Source: Muribaculaceae bacterium Zag1
Lineage (GTDB): Bacteria > Bacteroidota > Bacteroidia > Bacteroidales > Muribaculaceae
Reading direction: 5' to 3'
Length of the DNA: 64,000 bases
Assembly: GCA_002633115.1 (NCBI GenBank)
Contig: NWBJ01000045.1
Coordinates: 23,739-87,738 of the forward strand
A model generated the notes under the pieces. The model did not search any database. It was not told the origin of the DNA and worked only from the letters and a program-made list of their open reading frames with translations. How positions within the stretch are numbered: position 1 is the stretch's first letter; each line of letters begins with the position of its first letter. This document shows, one piece after another, positions 26,445 to 36,189 of the stretch. The position numbers and the translations under genes were made by a program.

Positions 26445-29400
26445 GTGAAATTGAAGCGCGGAGCATATATGAATCTCGGCGCCGCCTTGCTTGTGGCAAT
26501 GGTGGCTCTGTTGTTGTGCGGCTGCAATCCCCACAAGAAAAACACTGCGGCCGCGCGCCAATACACGGCCTTTATCACCCGCTACAATATATATTACAAC
26601 GGCGACAAGCACTACAAGGAGACGCTTGCCGACATGGAGAGCAAATACGAAGACGACTACACGCGCTGGGTATTCATGCACCCCATCGAGGCCAAGGCCG
26701 ACGAGAAGGCCCCCCAGCCCTCGGGCAGCTTTGACCGCTCGATCGAGAAGGCCCAAAAGGCTATCCAGGTGCGCTCGATCAAGAAAAAGCCACAGCGCAA
26801 CAGCAAGAAAGCGTCAGACCCGGAATACAAGGCTTGGCTCAAGAGAGACGAGTACAACCCGTTTCTCCACAATGCTTGGATGATGATGGGTCGGGGACAA
26901 TATTACAATGGCGACTTCCTCGGCGCTGCCTCCACCTTTTTCTATGTCACCAAGCACTTCACCTGGCTCCCCAACACTGTCACCGAGGCAAAGCTGTGGC
27001 AAGCCCAGAGCTACCTGGGCCTCGACTGGCTGTATGAGGCAGAACTAATCCTCACGCGCATCAAACCCGAGCAACTCGACAACAAGTCGCTCAAAAACCT
27101 GTATAATTTCTGCTACGCCGACTTCCTGATCAAGAGCAAGGAATACGAAAAAGCCCTACCCTACCTGCTCGACGCCATCAAGGGCGCCAAGGGAGCCCAA
27201 AAGACGCGCCTATATTTCTTGCTCGGCCAAGTCTATGCCCATCTTGACCGCAAGCAAGAGGCTTACAAGGCATTCAAGAAGGCTGGCAGCTCGCAAAGCA
27301 CCAGCTACCGCACCAAGCTCAACGCCCGCATCAAGCAGAGCGAGGTGTACACCGGCGCAAACATAGAGCCCGAGGTCAAAGCCCTCAAGCGCATGACCCG
27401 CTATGACCGCAACAAGGACTACCTCGACCAGATATACTATGCCATAGGCAACCTGTACCTGTCGCGCGGCGACACCATCAAAGCCATTGAGAATTACGAA
27501 CTTGCTGCCGAAAAGAGCACCCGCTCGGGCATCGAGAAAGCTATCTCGCAGATTACCCTCGGCACCCTGTATTTCGACATGCGCAATTACGAGAAGGCTC
27601 AGCCGTGCTATGCCGAGGCTGTGCCCATGCTCCCGGAGTCATACCCCAACTATCCCCTGCTCAAGCGCCGCAGCGACGTACTTGACGAATTGGCCGTGTA
27701 CTCGCAAAATGTCAACCTGCAGGATTCGCTTTTGCGCCTCGCCGCCATGCCCGAGGACCAGCGCAACGCCGTCATCGACAAGATCATCGAAGACCTGAAA
27801 AAGAAGGAAAAAGAAGAGGCTGAAGCTGCCAAACGCGAGGAATACCTGGCCCAGCAAGCCGCCCAGGGCAACCAGCTGCAAGACCAAAACAGCCGAGAGT
27901 TCAACATCAACACTGACGATTCCTGGTATTTCTACAATTCCACCACCAGGCAGTCGGGCAAGACCGAGTTCCAGAAGAAATGGGGCGCCCGCAAGCTCGA
28001 AGACGACTGGAGGCGTAGGAACAAGGCATCATTCAACACCAGCGACTTTGACGCTGACGAGGAGGATGAGGAAGGCGAAGAAGGAGAAGAAAAGCCCGAA
28101 CTCACCCCTGAGGAGGCCGAAGAAAAGGAGAAGCTCGAGGCAGCCAGTGATCCGCACAATCGCGAATATTACTTGGCTCAAATCCCATTCACTGATGAGG
28201 AGAAGGCCAATGCCCACGAGATTATCCAGGACGGCCTGTACAATATGGGCCTTATCCTCAAGGACAAGCTTGAGGATTTCCCGGCAGCACAAGCCATCTG
28301 GGACCGTCTGCTGCGCGACTATCCGGACAATGTGTACCGCCTCGATGTGTATTATAATCTATATTTGATGTATATGCGCCTGGGCGATACAGCTCGCGCC
28401 GAGACGTATAGACAGTTGATTCTTAAGGACTTCCCAGAGTCGCCTTATGGCTTGGCTCTCAAGAATCCCAACTATATTGAGAATCTGCGCCAGATGGACA
28501 CCAAGCAGCAAGAGCTGTACGACCAGACCTATCAGGACTATCTCGACAATCGCAACGAGCGCGTGCACCAGGCCTACCAGACAATGATGGAGGAATACCC
28601 GCTGAGCAAGATTATGCCCAAGTTTATGTTCCTCGATGCTCTGGCTTATGTCACTGAGAAGAAGCCGGAGGAGTTCAACGCCGTGCTGCGCGACCTGCTC
28701 GACCGCTATCCTCAGACCGACATCACTCCTATCGCCTCGGCATGGCTCAAGGGCATGGCCCAAGGGCGCCAGCTGCAGACCTCGACTGAGGGCAAGAATA
28801 TGCGCGGCATGCTGTGGGATATCCATCTGAGCAACGACTCGGCAGCATTTGCCAACGACAGCATCGCGGCCGCCTTTGAGATCAACGAGGAATCGCCCCA
28901 GCTGCTGGTGCTGGTGTTCCCGACCGACCAGGTGTCGGCCAATGAGCTGCTATATGAGGTGGCGAGGTTTAATTTCAGTTCGTTTGTGGTCAAGGACTTT
29001 GACCTGGAGATGATGAACTTTGGGCGCCTCGGCATGCTTGTGATCCGTGGATTTGACAACCAGAAGGAACTGAACCATTACCGCTCGGTAATGGCCTCAA
29101 GCGCCATATTCAAGCTGCCGCCGGGAGTGCAGCCCATAGCCATATCTGCCAAGAATTTTGAGACCCTGCTGCGCGAGGGGCGCACATTTGACGACTATTT
29201 CCGCTTCCTGCAGGAGCAGAACTATGTCGATGCCCAGGCCGACCTGCTCCAGCCCACCGAGATCGAGACCCTCGACGAGGCCGAGGAGGCCGAGGCCATC
29301 CGCGCCGAGGAAGCGAGCGAGCCAATCGACACAATCGAGCAGCCAGCCCAGCAGCAACCAGATCAGCAGCTCCAGCAGCAACCCGATCAGGGCACCACTG

Positions 29401-29576
29401 TGCCTGGCGCTTCGGGCGCCAGTAGCGGCCCTGCCGCCGGTGCCAGTAGCGGCCCTGCCGCCGGCGCCGGTCAGCAACCGGCTGCCAAGCCAGCCACCCA
29501 GCCAACCACCACCCCAGCCACCACCCCAGCTATCCCTGACGGCAGCGAGGGCGATGACCCACTGCTCGACGATTAA
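26445..29576 (+). CDS. porW: Type IX secretion system lipoprotein PorW/SprE
   Basis: A TPR-rich outer-membrane lipoprotein needed for T9SS activity (PorW in Porphyromonas, SprE in Flavobacterium). The N-terminus is a lipoprotein signal (LLLCGC), followed by the family hallmark RQYTAFITRYNIYYNGDKHY. TPR-like helices fill residues about 130-420. A K/E-rich coiled stretch lies at about 445-480, an acidic stretch at about 535-570, and more TPRs at about 590-760. The last 60 residues are Q/P/A/G/S/T low complexity. The GTG at 26445 gives a basic n-region (MKLKRGAY); the ATG at 26469 would lack it. porX follows by 84 nt. Confidence 0.88.
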   Translation: MKLKRGAYMNLGAALLVAMVALLLCGCNPHKKNTAAARQYTAFITRYNIYYNGDKHYKETLADMESKYEDDYTRWVFMHPIEAKADEKAPQPSGSFDRSIEKAQKAIQVRSIKKKPQRNSKKASDPEYKAWLKRDEYNPFLHNAWMMMGRGQYYNGDFLGAASTFFYVTKHFTWLPNTVTEAKLWQAQSYLGLDWLYEAELILTRIKPEQLDNKSLKNLYNFCYADFLIKSKEYEKALPYLLDAIKGAKGAQKTRLYFLLGQVYAHLDRKQEAYKAFKKAGSSQSTSYRTKLNARIKQSEVYTGANIEPEVKALKRMTRYDRNKDYLDQIYYAIGNLYLSRGDTIKAIENYELAAEKSTRSGIEKAISQITLGTLYFDMRNYEKAQPCYAEAVPMLPESYPNYPLLKRRSDVLDELAVYSQNVNLQDSLLRLAAMPEDQRNAVIDKIIEDLKKKEKEEAEAAKREEYLAQQAAQGNQLQDQNSREFNINTDDSWYFYNSTTRQSGKTEFQKKWGARKLEDDWRRRNKASFNTSDFDADEEDEEGEEGEEKPELTPEEAEEKEKLEAASDPHNREYYLAQIPFTDEEKANAHEIIQDGLYNMGLILKDKLEDFPAAQAIWDRLLRDYPDNVYRLDVYYNLYLMYMRLGDTARAETYRQLILKDFPESPYGLALKNPNYIENLRQMDTKQQELYDQTYQDYLDNRNERVHQAYQTMMEEYPLSKIMPKFMFLDALAYVTEKKPEEFNAVLRDLLDRYPQTDITPIASAWLKGMAQGRQLQTSTEGKNMRGMLWDIHLSNDSAAFANDSIAAAFEINEESPQLLVLVFPTDQVSANELLYEVARFNFSSFVVKDFDLEMMNFGRLGMLVIRGFDNQKELNHYRSVMASSAIFKLPPGVQPIAISAKNFETLLREGRTFDDYFRFLQEQNYVDAQADLLQPTEIETLDEAEEAEAIRAEEASEPIDTIEQPAQQQPDQQLQQQPDQGTTVPGASGASSGPAAGASSGPAAGAGQQPAAKPATQPTTTPATTPAIPDGSEGDDPLLDD

Positions 29577-29660
29577 CAATCCCCGCGCTTCACTTGTTAC
29601 TACCATAGCCCCTCGCGGAGCTACCTTATCACTAATCACTTATACCTTATACTTATCCTC

Positions 29661-31223
29661 GTGGTCAACAACAAATACCGTATCCTCTGGGCCGACGATG
29701 AGATCGACCTCCTTAAGCCCCATTTGCTCTTCCTCAGAAACAAGGGCTACATAGTAGACATTGCCAACAATGGCCGCGACGCCCTCGACCTCGTGGCCAT
29801 CGACCCTACCATCGACCTGGCTATCCTCGATGAGAATATGCCCGGCCTCACCGGCTTGGAGACACTGAGCCAAATCAAGCAGGCGCGCCCCGAGCTGCCC
29901 GTGGTGATGATCACCAAGAGCGAGGAGGAAAACATTATGGACCAAGCCGTGGGCAACAAGATAGCCGACTATCTGATCAAGCCGGTCAACCCCAATCAGA
30001 TACTATTGGCTATCAAGAAGATACTGCATGGCGGCCAATTGGTGTCGCAGCAAGCCTCGACCGACTACCGCCAAGAATTTGCCAACATATCCACCCAAAT
30101 CAACAACGCCTCGACCATCGAGGATTGGAGCGAACTCTATTCCAAGCTGGTCTATTGGGAGATGGAGCTCGCCTCGGCCGAGACAAATATGGACGAGATG
30201 CTGGCTCTGCAGCGCGAAGAGGCCAACAGCGAGTTTGGCAAATTCGTCAAGCGTCACTATGAAAAATGGGTATCAGCCGATGGCATCTGCGAGGGCGCCC
30301 CGCTGATGTCCCCCCAGCTGATACCTAAGAAGGTGTTTCCGATGCTCGACGAGGGTGAAAAGGTTTTCTTCATCGTCATCGACAACTTCCGCCTCGACCA
30401 ATGGCGCACAATCAAGCCCCTCCTCGCCGAGAGTTTCACTTTTGACGAGCAGCTCTATTGCGCCATGCTCCCAACTGCCACGCAATACGCCCGCAATGCC
30501 ATTTTCTCGGGCCTGATGCCTCTGCAAATTGAGAAAATGTTCCCCGAACTATGGGTCGATGAGGATTCAGAGGAAGGCAAAAATCTCAACGAATCGCCGC
30601 TGGTAGCCACCCTGTTTGAGCGCTATCGCCGCAAGTGCAGCTTCACATACAACAAGCTCAACGATTCGGTGGCCTGCGAGAAGCTGCTGCGCGAGTATTC
30701 GCGCCTCGAGGATGCCGACTTCAATATAATAGTGGTGAATTTCATCGACATGATGAGCCATGCGCGCACCGAATCGAAGATGATACGCGAACTGGCTGGC
30801 ACCAATGCCGCCTACCGCTCGATCACTGAGTCTTGGTTCCGCCACTCGCCCATCCTCGACATCTTCCGCCGCATAGCCGAGAAGGGCCACAAGATAGTGC
30901 TCACCACCGACCATGGCACCATACGCGTAGAGACACCCGTCAAGGTAGTTGGCGACAAGAACACCAACACCAACCTGCGCTACAAGGTCGGCAAGAATCT
31001 CAACTATCCGCAAAAGCAGGTCTATGAGGTGAAGCGCCCTGAGCAATTCGGGCTGCCATCGCCCAACATCTCATCGACCTACATCTTTGCCACTGGTCGC
31101 GACTTCTTTGCCTACCCCAACAACTACAATTACTACGTGCAATACTACACGGGCACCTTCCAGCACGGCGGCATCTCCCTCGAAGAAATGCTCGTCCCCC
31201 TCGTCGCCCTCACCCCCAAGTAA
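29661..31223 (+). CDS. porX: PorX, response regulator with PglZ domain (T9SS control)
   Basis: A two-part cytoplasmic regulator. Residues 1-125 form a CheY-like receiver with acidic pocket ADDEID, phosphoacceptor LAILDENMPG (Asp about 52) and the switch lysine in YLIKPVN. Residues about 210-515 form a PglZ alkaline-phosphatase-like domain with metal-ligand landmarks IVIDNFRLDQW, LPTATQYARNAIFSG and LTTDHGTIRVETP. PorX with the kinase PorY and a sigma factor controls T9SS genes in Porphyromonas; no porY is in this window. Start is GTG at 29661. Adjacent porW supports the assignment. Confidence 0.93.
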   Translation: MVNNKYRILWADDEIDLLKPHLLFLRNKGYIVDIANNGRDALDLVAIDPTIDLAILDENMPGLTGLETLSQIKQARPELPVVMITKSEEENIMDQAVGNKIADYLIKPVNPNQILLAIKKILHGGQLVSQQASTDYRQEFANISTQINNASTIEDWSELYSKLVYWEMELASAETNMDEMLALQREEANSEFGKFVKRHYEKWVSADGICEGAPLMSPQLIPKKVFPMLDEGEKVFFIVIDNFRLDQWRTIKPLLAESFTFDEQLYCAMLPTATQYARNAIFSGLMPLQIEKMFPELWVDEDSEEGKNLNESPLVATLFERYRRKCSFTYNKLNDSVACEKLLREYSRLEDADFNIIVVNFIDMMSHARTESKMIRELAGTNAAYRSITESWFRHSPILDIFRRIAEKGHKIVLTTDHGTIRVETPVKVVGDKNTNTNLRYKVGKNLNYPQKQVYEVKRPEQFGLPSPNISSTYIFATGRDFFAYPNNYNYYVQYYTGTFQHGGISLEEMLVPLVALTPK

Positions 31224-31384
31224 AGACCATAAGGACATAAAGACCGTAAGGACATAAAGACCATAAGGACAAAAGGGACGTAAGGATTTAATAAAAAAGT
31301 CCCAACCTCCTTTCTGTCCTTACCCTCTTATGTACTTATGCCTCTTATGTTCTTATGGTCTCTTATGTCCTTACGGTCTTTTTT
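31224..31384. repeat. Reiterated inverted repeat, copy 3
   Basis: Three copies of AAGACCATAAGGACATAA-like words begin right after the porX stop; the right arm ends TCTTATGTCCTTACGGTCTTTTTT. The arms are less perfect than in the other copies (GTACTTATGCC, GTTCTTATGG variants). The T-run at the right end could serve as a plus-strand terminator for porX. Confidence 0.78.
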
Positions 31385-31437
31385 GTTAAATTACTTATAA
31401 AAATAGGGGAGGGGTGGTGCAATTGGAGATTAATTCG

Positions 31438-31445
31438 TAACTTTG
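31438..31445 (+). promoter_or_regulatory. -7 box for the DUF2723 gene
   Basis: TAACTTTG matches TAnnTTTG, 30 nt before the ATG. No clear -33 TTTG at 20 nt. Confidence 0.55.
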
Positions 31446-31475
31446 CAGGATTTTTACGCGTAACCAATCATTGAA

Positions 31476-34400
31476 ATGAAAAAATACAACCTTGTCAACG
31501 ACTTGATAGGCTGGATTTGCTTCGCAATTGCGGCGGTGACTTACCTGCTCACCATCGAGCCTACAGCCAGTTTTTGGGACTGCCCCGAATTTATCTCCCA
31601 AGGGGCCAAGCTTGAAGTGGGCCACCCGCCGGGCAACCCCATATTCATGCTCACTGCCCGCTTCTTCGTAACCCTCTTCGGATGCGAGATTTCTCGCGCA
31701 GCCGTGGCTGTCAACTGCATGTCGGCCCTGCTCAGCGCCGCCACAATATTGCTCCTGTTCTGGACTATCACCCACCTGGTCAGGAAGATTCTGGTGCGCG
31801 ATGATGCCAAGGAGGTCTCTCTTGGCAAACTCATCACCATCATGGGCGCCGGCGTATGCGGTGCCTTGGCTTACACCTGGAGCGACACATTCTGGTTCTC
31901 AGCTGTCGAGGGCGAGGTCTACGCTTTTTCATCGTTCTGTACCGCATTGGTATTCTGGCTCATCCTCAAATGGGAAAATCGAGCCGACCAGCCCCACAGC
32001 GACCGCTACCTCGTGCTGATTGCCTACGTAATCGGCGTGTCAATCGCTGTGCACCTGCTCAACCTGCTCTGCATCCCGGCCATCGTGCTGGTATTCTACT
32101 ACCGCAAGTGGAAAGACGCCAACCTCGTTGGGTCGCTCATCTCGCTCGGCGTATCGTTTGTGCTGGTGGCCGCCATCCTCTACGGCTTGGTGCCTGGATT
32201 TATCAAGGTGGCCCAATTCTTTGAGATTTTCTGCGTCAACACCCTCGGTTGGGGCTACAACAGCGGCGTGCTCGTCTATGCCGCCCTGCTCGTGGGCGTG
32301 TTCTGCTGGACAATCTACGAATTGTATCAAGGCAAGAATCCCGGCAACATCAAGTGGGGCGTATTCCTGTGCGCCTGCCTCTCGGGTCTGACCTTCATCA
32401 GCGACAACGGCTGGATCTGGGCTCTGCTTGTGGCAGCTCTCGCCGCCTACTTGGCAGCTTTCTGTCCTCGCGTGCCTCAGCGCATATTCAACGTGGCTAT
32501 CCTCAGCATCTTCGTGATATTCGTGGGCTATTCGTCCTACGCGCTGCTGCTAATCCGCGCTTCGGCCAACACCCCGATGAACCAAAACGCTCCCGACAAC
32601 GTATTCTCGCTCTCGTCTTACCTCAACCGCGAGCAGTATGGCCAGCGCCCACTGTTCTACGGCCCAGTCTATGGCGAGACCCTCAACGCATACCGCGACG
32701 ACAACGGTCGCCTCGCTTACGTGCAAGTCGATGACAAGGGCATCCCAGTGGTCACTCCCCTGGGCATCTCTGATGCAATCTATTACCGCAAGTCGGCCGA
32801 TGGTACCCGCTACGAGCCCATCGACAATGGCAAATTCACCTATGCCAAGGTGGCCAAGACCAGCCCTGACCAACCCGATGAGTATGTCAAGGAATCTTGG
32901 ACTCCCGACTATGAATATTCTCCCGGCCTCAACACCCTATTCACCCGTATCTACAGCCTTGACGCTAAGGGTGTGGCCGGATACAAGAGTTGGGGCGGGT
33001 ATGTCAACGAAGACCTACAGCGCGTGGCTCAAGCCAGCCCCGAATTGCGCCAGCAATGGGCCAAGGATGGCTGGGCGCCTTTCTACCAAATAGCACCCTA
33101 CCTGCAGCACCTTACCTATATGCCGCTGATTGAGGACAGCTATGAGGCCGAACAGATACCAATCTGGAAGGCTTCGTTTGGCGACAACCTGCGCTATTTC
33201 CTCAACTACCAGCTCAACCACATGTATTGGCGCTACTTCATGTGGAACTTTGCCGGTCGCCAAAACGATATCCAAGGCAATGGCGAGCCCAACCTCGGCA
33301 ACTGGATCTCAGGCATCCCGGCCATCGACAATGCTCGTCTCGGCGACCAGAGCCTGCTGCCCGAGGAATACGCTACTGGCAACAAGGGCCACAACGTATT
33401 CTATATGCTGCCCCTCATCCTGGGTCTGCTCGGCATCGTCTGGCAAGCCCTGTGCACCCACAAGCACAATCCCGAGCGCGGCATCGAGCAATTCTGGGTG
33501 GTATTCTTCCTCTTCTTCATGACCGGCATCGCCATCGTGCTTTACCTCAACCAAACACCCGGTCAGCCGCGTGAGCGCGACTACGCATTCGCTGGTTCGT
33601 TCTATGCGTTCGCAATCTGGGTAGGCATGGGCGTGCCCTGCATCGCTCGCTTCTTGATGGACCTCTTCAAGGGAGTCAAGAGCAAGAAAGACAAGGCCGA
33701 AGGCGAAAAGGTCGACCCGGTGGTGCGCTACTCGGCCGTAGGCGTGGCTTGCGCAATCGGTCTGTTTGTGCCTATCCAGATGGTATCTCAGACCTGGGAC
33801 GACCATGACCGCTCGCACCGCTACACTACCCGCGACTTTGGGGCCAACTACCTCAACTCGCTCGGCCCGAATGCTATCATATTCACCAACGGCGACAACG
33901 ACACCTTCCCTCTCTGGTACTCGCAGGAGGTTGAGGGTCTGCGCACCGATGTGCGCGTGGTCAACCTGTCGTACCTCGCTACCGACTGGTATGCCAACCA
34001 GATGAAGCATCCCACCTACGATGCCCCGGCAGTGAAGATGATGGCTCAACCCACCGACTATGCCTACGACCGCTTGGGATATTCGCGCGTAAGCAGCAAC
34101 CCGGTACAGACCACTGTGCCGGCTCTCGAGGGTCTGCGCAAGTTCTACGACAATCCAAATGCGGGCCTGGCTTCCCCTAAGATGTACTCGCCCGTCGACC
34201 GCACCGCCGTCATCAAGGCATTCAACCTCAACCCCGGCACCACCGACTCGATATTCACCCAAGAGGGCTTTGAACTGGATTACACCCTCGATCCCAACTC
34301 GCTCGACTCGGTAAATGTGATTCCTTACATTCAGGACATCGAGATGCCCGGCTTGGCTGGCGGTTTCAGCCTGAGCAAGCTGCTCAGCTTTGACATCATC

Positions 34401-35396
34401 GCCAACAGCGTGGCCGACGGCTTCAAGCAGCCGGTGTATTTCGCCACCACCGTGCCAAACAGCTACTACCTCGGCCTCGAGCCGTATCTCTACTCGACTG
34501 GCGTGGCTCAGCAGGTGACCCCATTCAAGGGGCCCGAGGTTTCGCCTATGGCTGAGACTACTTATGAGAATATCATGTCGAAATTCGCATGGGGCGGTCT
34601 TGACGATGAGCGCTACAACTGTGGCCTATACCTCGACGAGACTGTGCGCCGCATGGTATCGACTATGCGCAACGCGCTGATCGAGACAGCCGACGAGTTA
34701 TCGATCATGGGCGACCTGCCTGCCTCTAAGTTCGCCGTCGAGTGGGCTCAAGAGCATGGCCAACCCGTCCCGGCCACTCGCTACGATATGGCACGCAACC
34801 TGCTCAACCTGATGGAGGAGAAGATGCCGATCTACGCTACCCCCTACGAGAGCCTGACCGACATCCAAGCAGTGGCCCAGTACCTGCGCCTCTATGCCGC
34901 AACTGGCAACCCAGCCGACCTGGAGCATGCCGAGGGCATCTTGCAACCGGCTCTGCGCCGCCACGCTCGCCTCTCGACCTACGCTGCCTCGCTGCCGACA
35001 AGCAAGCTTGCCACTATGAGCAGCAGCGACCTGTATCTGCTGCAGTACACGCCGATACTGATGGGTTACCAGAATTATATCGACCTGCAGAAGAAGCTTT
35101 TGGCCAACGAAAGCACCCTCACGCCCGAATTGCTTGAGATGGTCAACCAGACTGTCGACTTGGCAAATGCTCAGAATGTATATCCCTACGTGCTGCTGCA
35201 AGACGAGCTGACCGCCGATATGTTTGAGCAAGAAGCCGATACCGTAAGCTACTGGGGACAAATCTACGGCATGACCGGAGCCATGATGCGAGCCAACGAG
35301 GCCCTGGGCATCAACCCGCTGCAATATGCCGACGATATGCTGCGCCAGTACGGCTCTTCGGTCGATGAGGTATTGCTATTCACTCGCTCAATCTAA
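31476..35396 (+). CDS. DUF2723 integral membrane protein (GT117-like)
   Basis: A 1306-aa protein. The N-terminal signature is YLLTIEPTASFWDCPEFI followed by AKLEVGHPPGNPIFML, the DUF2723 hallmark resembling the acidic motif of membrane glycosyltransferases. Many hydrophobic segments lie in residues 10-380 and again about 640-790. The C-terminal third (about 800-1300) is soluble and probably periplasmic, with NGDNDTFPLWYSQEVEG near 805. The family is placed with GT-C-fold enzymes and suspected to glycosylate exported proteins; the donor and acceptor are unknown. A polysaccharide deacetylase gene follows after 7 nt, supporting an envelope glycan role. Confidence 0.88.
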   Translation: MKKYNLVNDLIGWICFAIAAVTYLLTIEPTASFWDCPEFISQGAKLEVGHPPGNPIFMLTARFFVTLFGCEISRAAVAVNCMSALLSAATILLLFWTITHLVRKILVRDDAKEVSLGKLITIMGAGVCGALAYTWSDTFWFSAVEGEVYAFSSFCTALVFWLILKWENRADQPHSDRYLVLIAYVIGVSIAVHLLNLLCIPAIVLVFYYRKWKDANLVGSLISLGVSFVLVAAILYGLVPGFIKVAQFFEIFCVNTLGWGYNSGVLVYAALLVGVFCWTIYELYQGKNPGNIKWGVFLCACLSGLTFISDNGWIWALLVAALAAYLAAFCPRVPQRIFNVAILSIFVIFVGYSSYALLLIRASANTPMNQNAPDNVFSLSSYLNREQYGQRPLFYGPVYGETLNAYRDDNGRLAYVQVDDKGIPVVTPLGISDAIYYRKSADGTRYEPIDNGKFTYAKVAKTSPDQPDEYVKESWTPDYEYSPGLNTLFTRIYSLDAKGVAGYKSWGGYVNEDLQRVAQASPELRQQWAKDGWAPFYQIAPYLQHLTYMPLIEDSYEAEQIPIWKASFGDNLRYFLNYQLNHMYWRYFMWNFAGRQNDIQGNGEPNLGNWISGIPAIDNARLGDQSLLPEEYATGNKGHNVFYMLPLILGLLGIVWQALCTHKHNPERGIEQFWVVFFLFFMTGIAIVLYLNQTPGQPRERDYAFAGSFYAFAIWVGMGVPCIARFLMDLFKGVKSKKDKAEGEKVDPVVRYSAVGVACAIGLFVPIQMVSQTWDDHDRSHRYTTRDFGANYLNSLGPNAIIFTNGDNDTFPLWYSQEVEGLRTDVRVVNLSYLATDWYANQMKHPTYDAPAVKMMAQPTDYAYDRLGYSRVSSNPVQTTVPALEGLRKFYDNPNAGLASPKMYSPVDRTAVIKAFNLNPGTTDSIFTQEGFELDYTLDPNSLDSVNVIPYIQDIEMPGLAGGFSLSKLLSFDIIANSVADGFKQPVYFATTVPNSYYLGLEPYLYSTGVAQQVTPFKGPEVSPMAETTYENIMSKFAWGGLDDERYNCGLYLDETVRRMVSTMRNALIETADELSIMGDLPASKFAVEWAQEHGQPVPATRYDMARNLLNLMEEKMPIYATPYESLTDIQAVAQYLRLYAATGNPADLEHAEGILQPALRRHARLSTYAASLPTSKLATMSSSDLYLLQYTPILMGYQNYIDLQKKLLANESTLTPELLEMVNQTVDLANAQNVYPYVLLQDELTADMFEQEADTVSYWGQIYGMTGAMMRANEALGINPLQYADDMLRQYGSSVDEVLLFTRSI

Positions 35397-35403
35397 GCCT
35401 CAG

Positions 35404-36021
35404 ATGCTAATCGAACAACCGCCACTCCTATACCGCCTCCTCTTCCCGGAGGCGGCTTGGCGTATTAATAAGCGTGGTCGAAAGATTGTGTACCTGACTT
35501 TTGACGACGGCCCGATACCCGAGACTACCCCTTGGGTGCTCGACTTGCTCGACCGCGAGGGTATCAAGGCCACATTCTTCATGGTCGGCGACAATGTAAA
35601 GCGCAATCCCGAGCTGTTTGAGGAGATCAAGCGGCGCGGCCACAGCTACGGCAACCACACGATGCACCATCGCCAAGGATTCAAGACGCGCAGCAAGACC
35701 TACCTGCGCGACATCCTCGAGGCCGATGACCTGATCGAGAGCAGCCTGTTCCGGCCTCCCCATGGGCTGATGCGCTGGGGGCAAGCTTATGTGATCAAGA
35801 AGCATTACAATATCGTGATGTACGACTTGGTGACGCGCGACTACAGCAAGAAGCTCACCCCCGAGCAGGTGCTGCAAAATGTCAAGCGTTACGCCCGTCC
35901 GGGGTCGATCATAGTGTTTCACGATTCGCTCAAGGCGTGGCCCAATATGCACAAAGCGCTGCCCGAAGCTATCCGCTGGCTCAAATCCCAAGGCTATGAA
36001 TTCTGCCCTTTAGAGATGTAA
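35404..36021 (+). CDS. Polysaccharide deacetylase (NodB family)
   Basis: A 205-aa NodB-domain hydrolase that removes acetyl groups from a glycan or peptidoglycan. Motif 1 is YLTFDDGPIP (catalytic Asp and metal Asp), motif 2 GNHTMHH (metal histidines), motif 3 FRPPHGLMRWG, and IIVFHDS is the C-terminal conserved part. The track ORF begins 26 codons upstream inside the DUF2723 gene; the ATG at 35404, 7 nt after that gene's stop, is the likely start. There is no signal peptide, so the catalytic site may be cytoplasmic or exported in another way. Confidence 0.92.
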   Translation: MLIEQPPLLYRLLFPEAAWRINKRGRKIVYLTFDDGPIPETTPWVLDLLDREGIKATFFMVGDNVKRNPELFEEIKRRGHSYGNHTMHHRQGFKTRSKTYLRDILEADDLIESSLFRPPHGLMRWGQAYVIKKHYNIVMYDLVTRDYSKKLTPEQVLQNVKRYARPGSIIVFHDSLKAWPNMHKALPEAIRWLKSQGYEFCPLEM

Positions 36022-36184
36022 AAAAGGAAACGTAAGCACGTAAGATTAACGTAAGCACGTAAGATAAACGTAAGCACTATGAGACTTCCTTATATTATTT
36101 ATATGGATACACTGAGTGTATATCAGTGTGCTTACGTTAATCTTACGTGCTTACGTTAATCTTACGTGCTTACGTTTCCTTTTG
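36022..36184. repeat. Reiterated inverted repeat, copy 4
   Basis: Left arm words GTAAGCACGTAAGATTAAC, right arm GTTAATCTTACGTGCTTAC, matching each other precisely although they differ from copy 1 (GTAAGCACGTAAGAAAAC). The centre is AT-rich with its own small hairpin (ACACTGAGTGTATATCAGTGT). The track start of queG at 36166 (GTG) lies inside the right arm. Confidence 0.8.
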
Positions 36185-36189
36185 CGCTT

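Noticed and set aside
29661-31223. PglZ domain as sign of a BREX or Pgl defence system
   Set aside because: The PglZ domain is fused to a CheY-like receiver and sits next to porW, which is the layout of PorX. No BREX partner genes are present.
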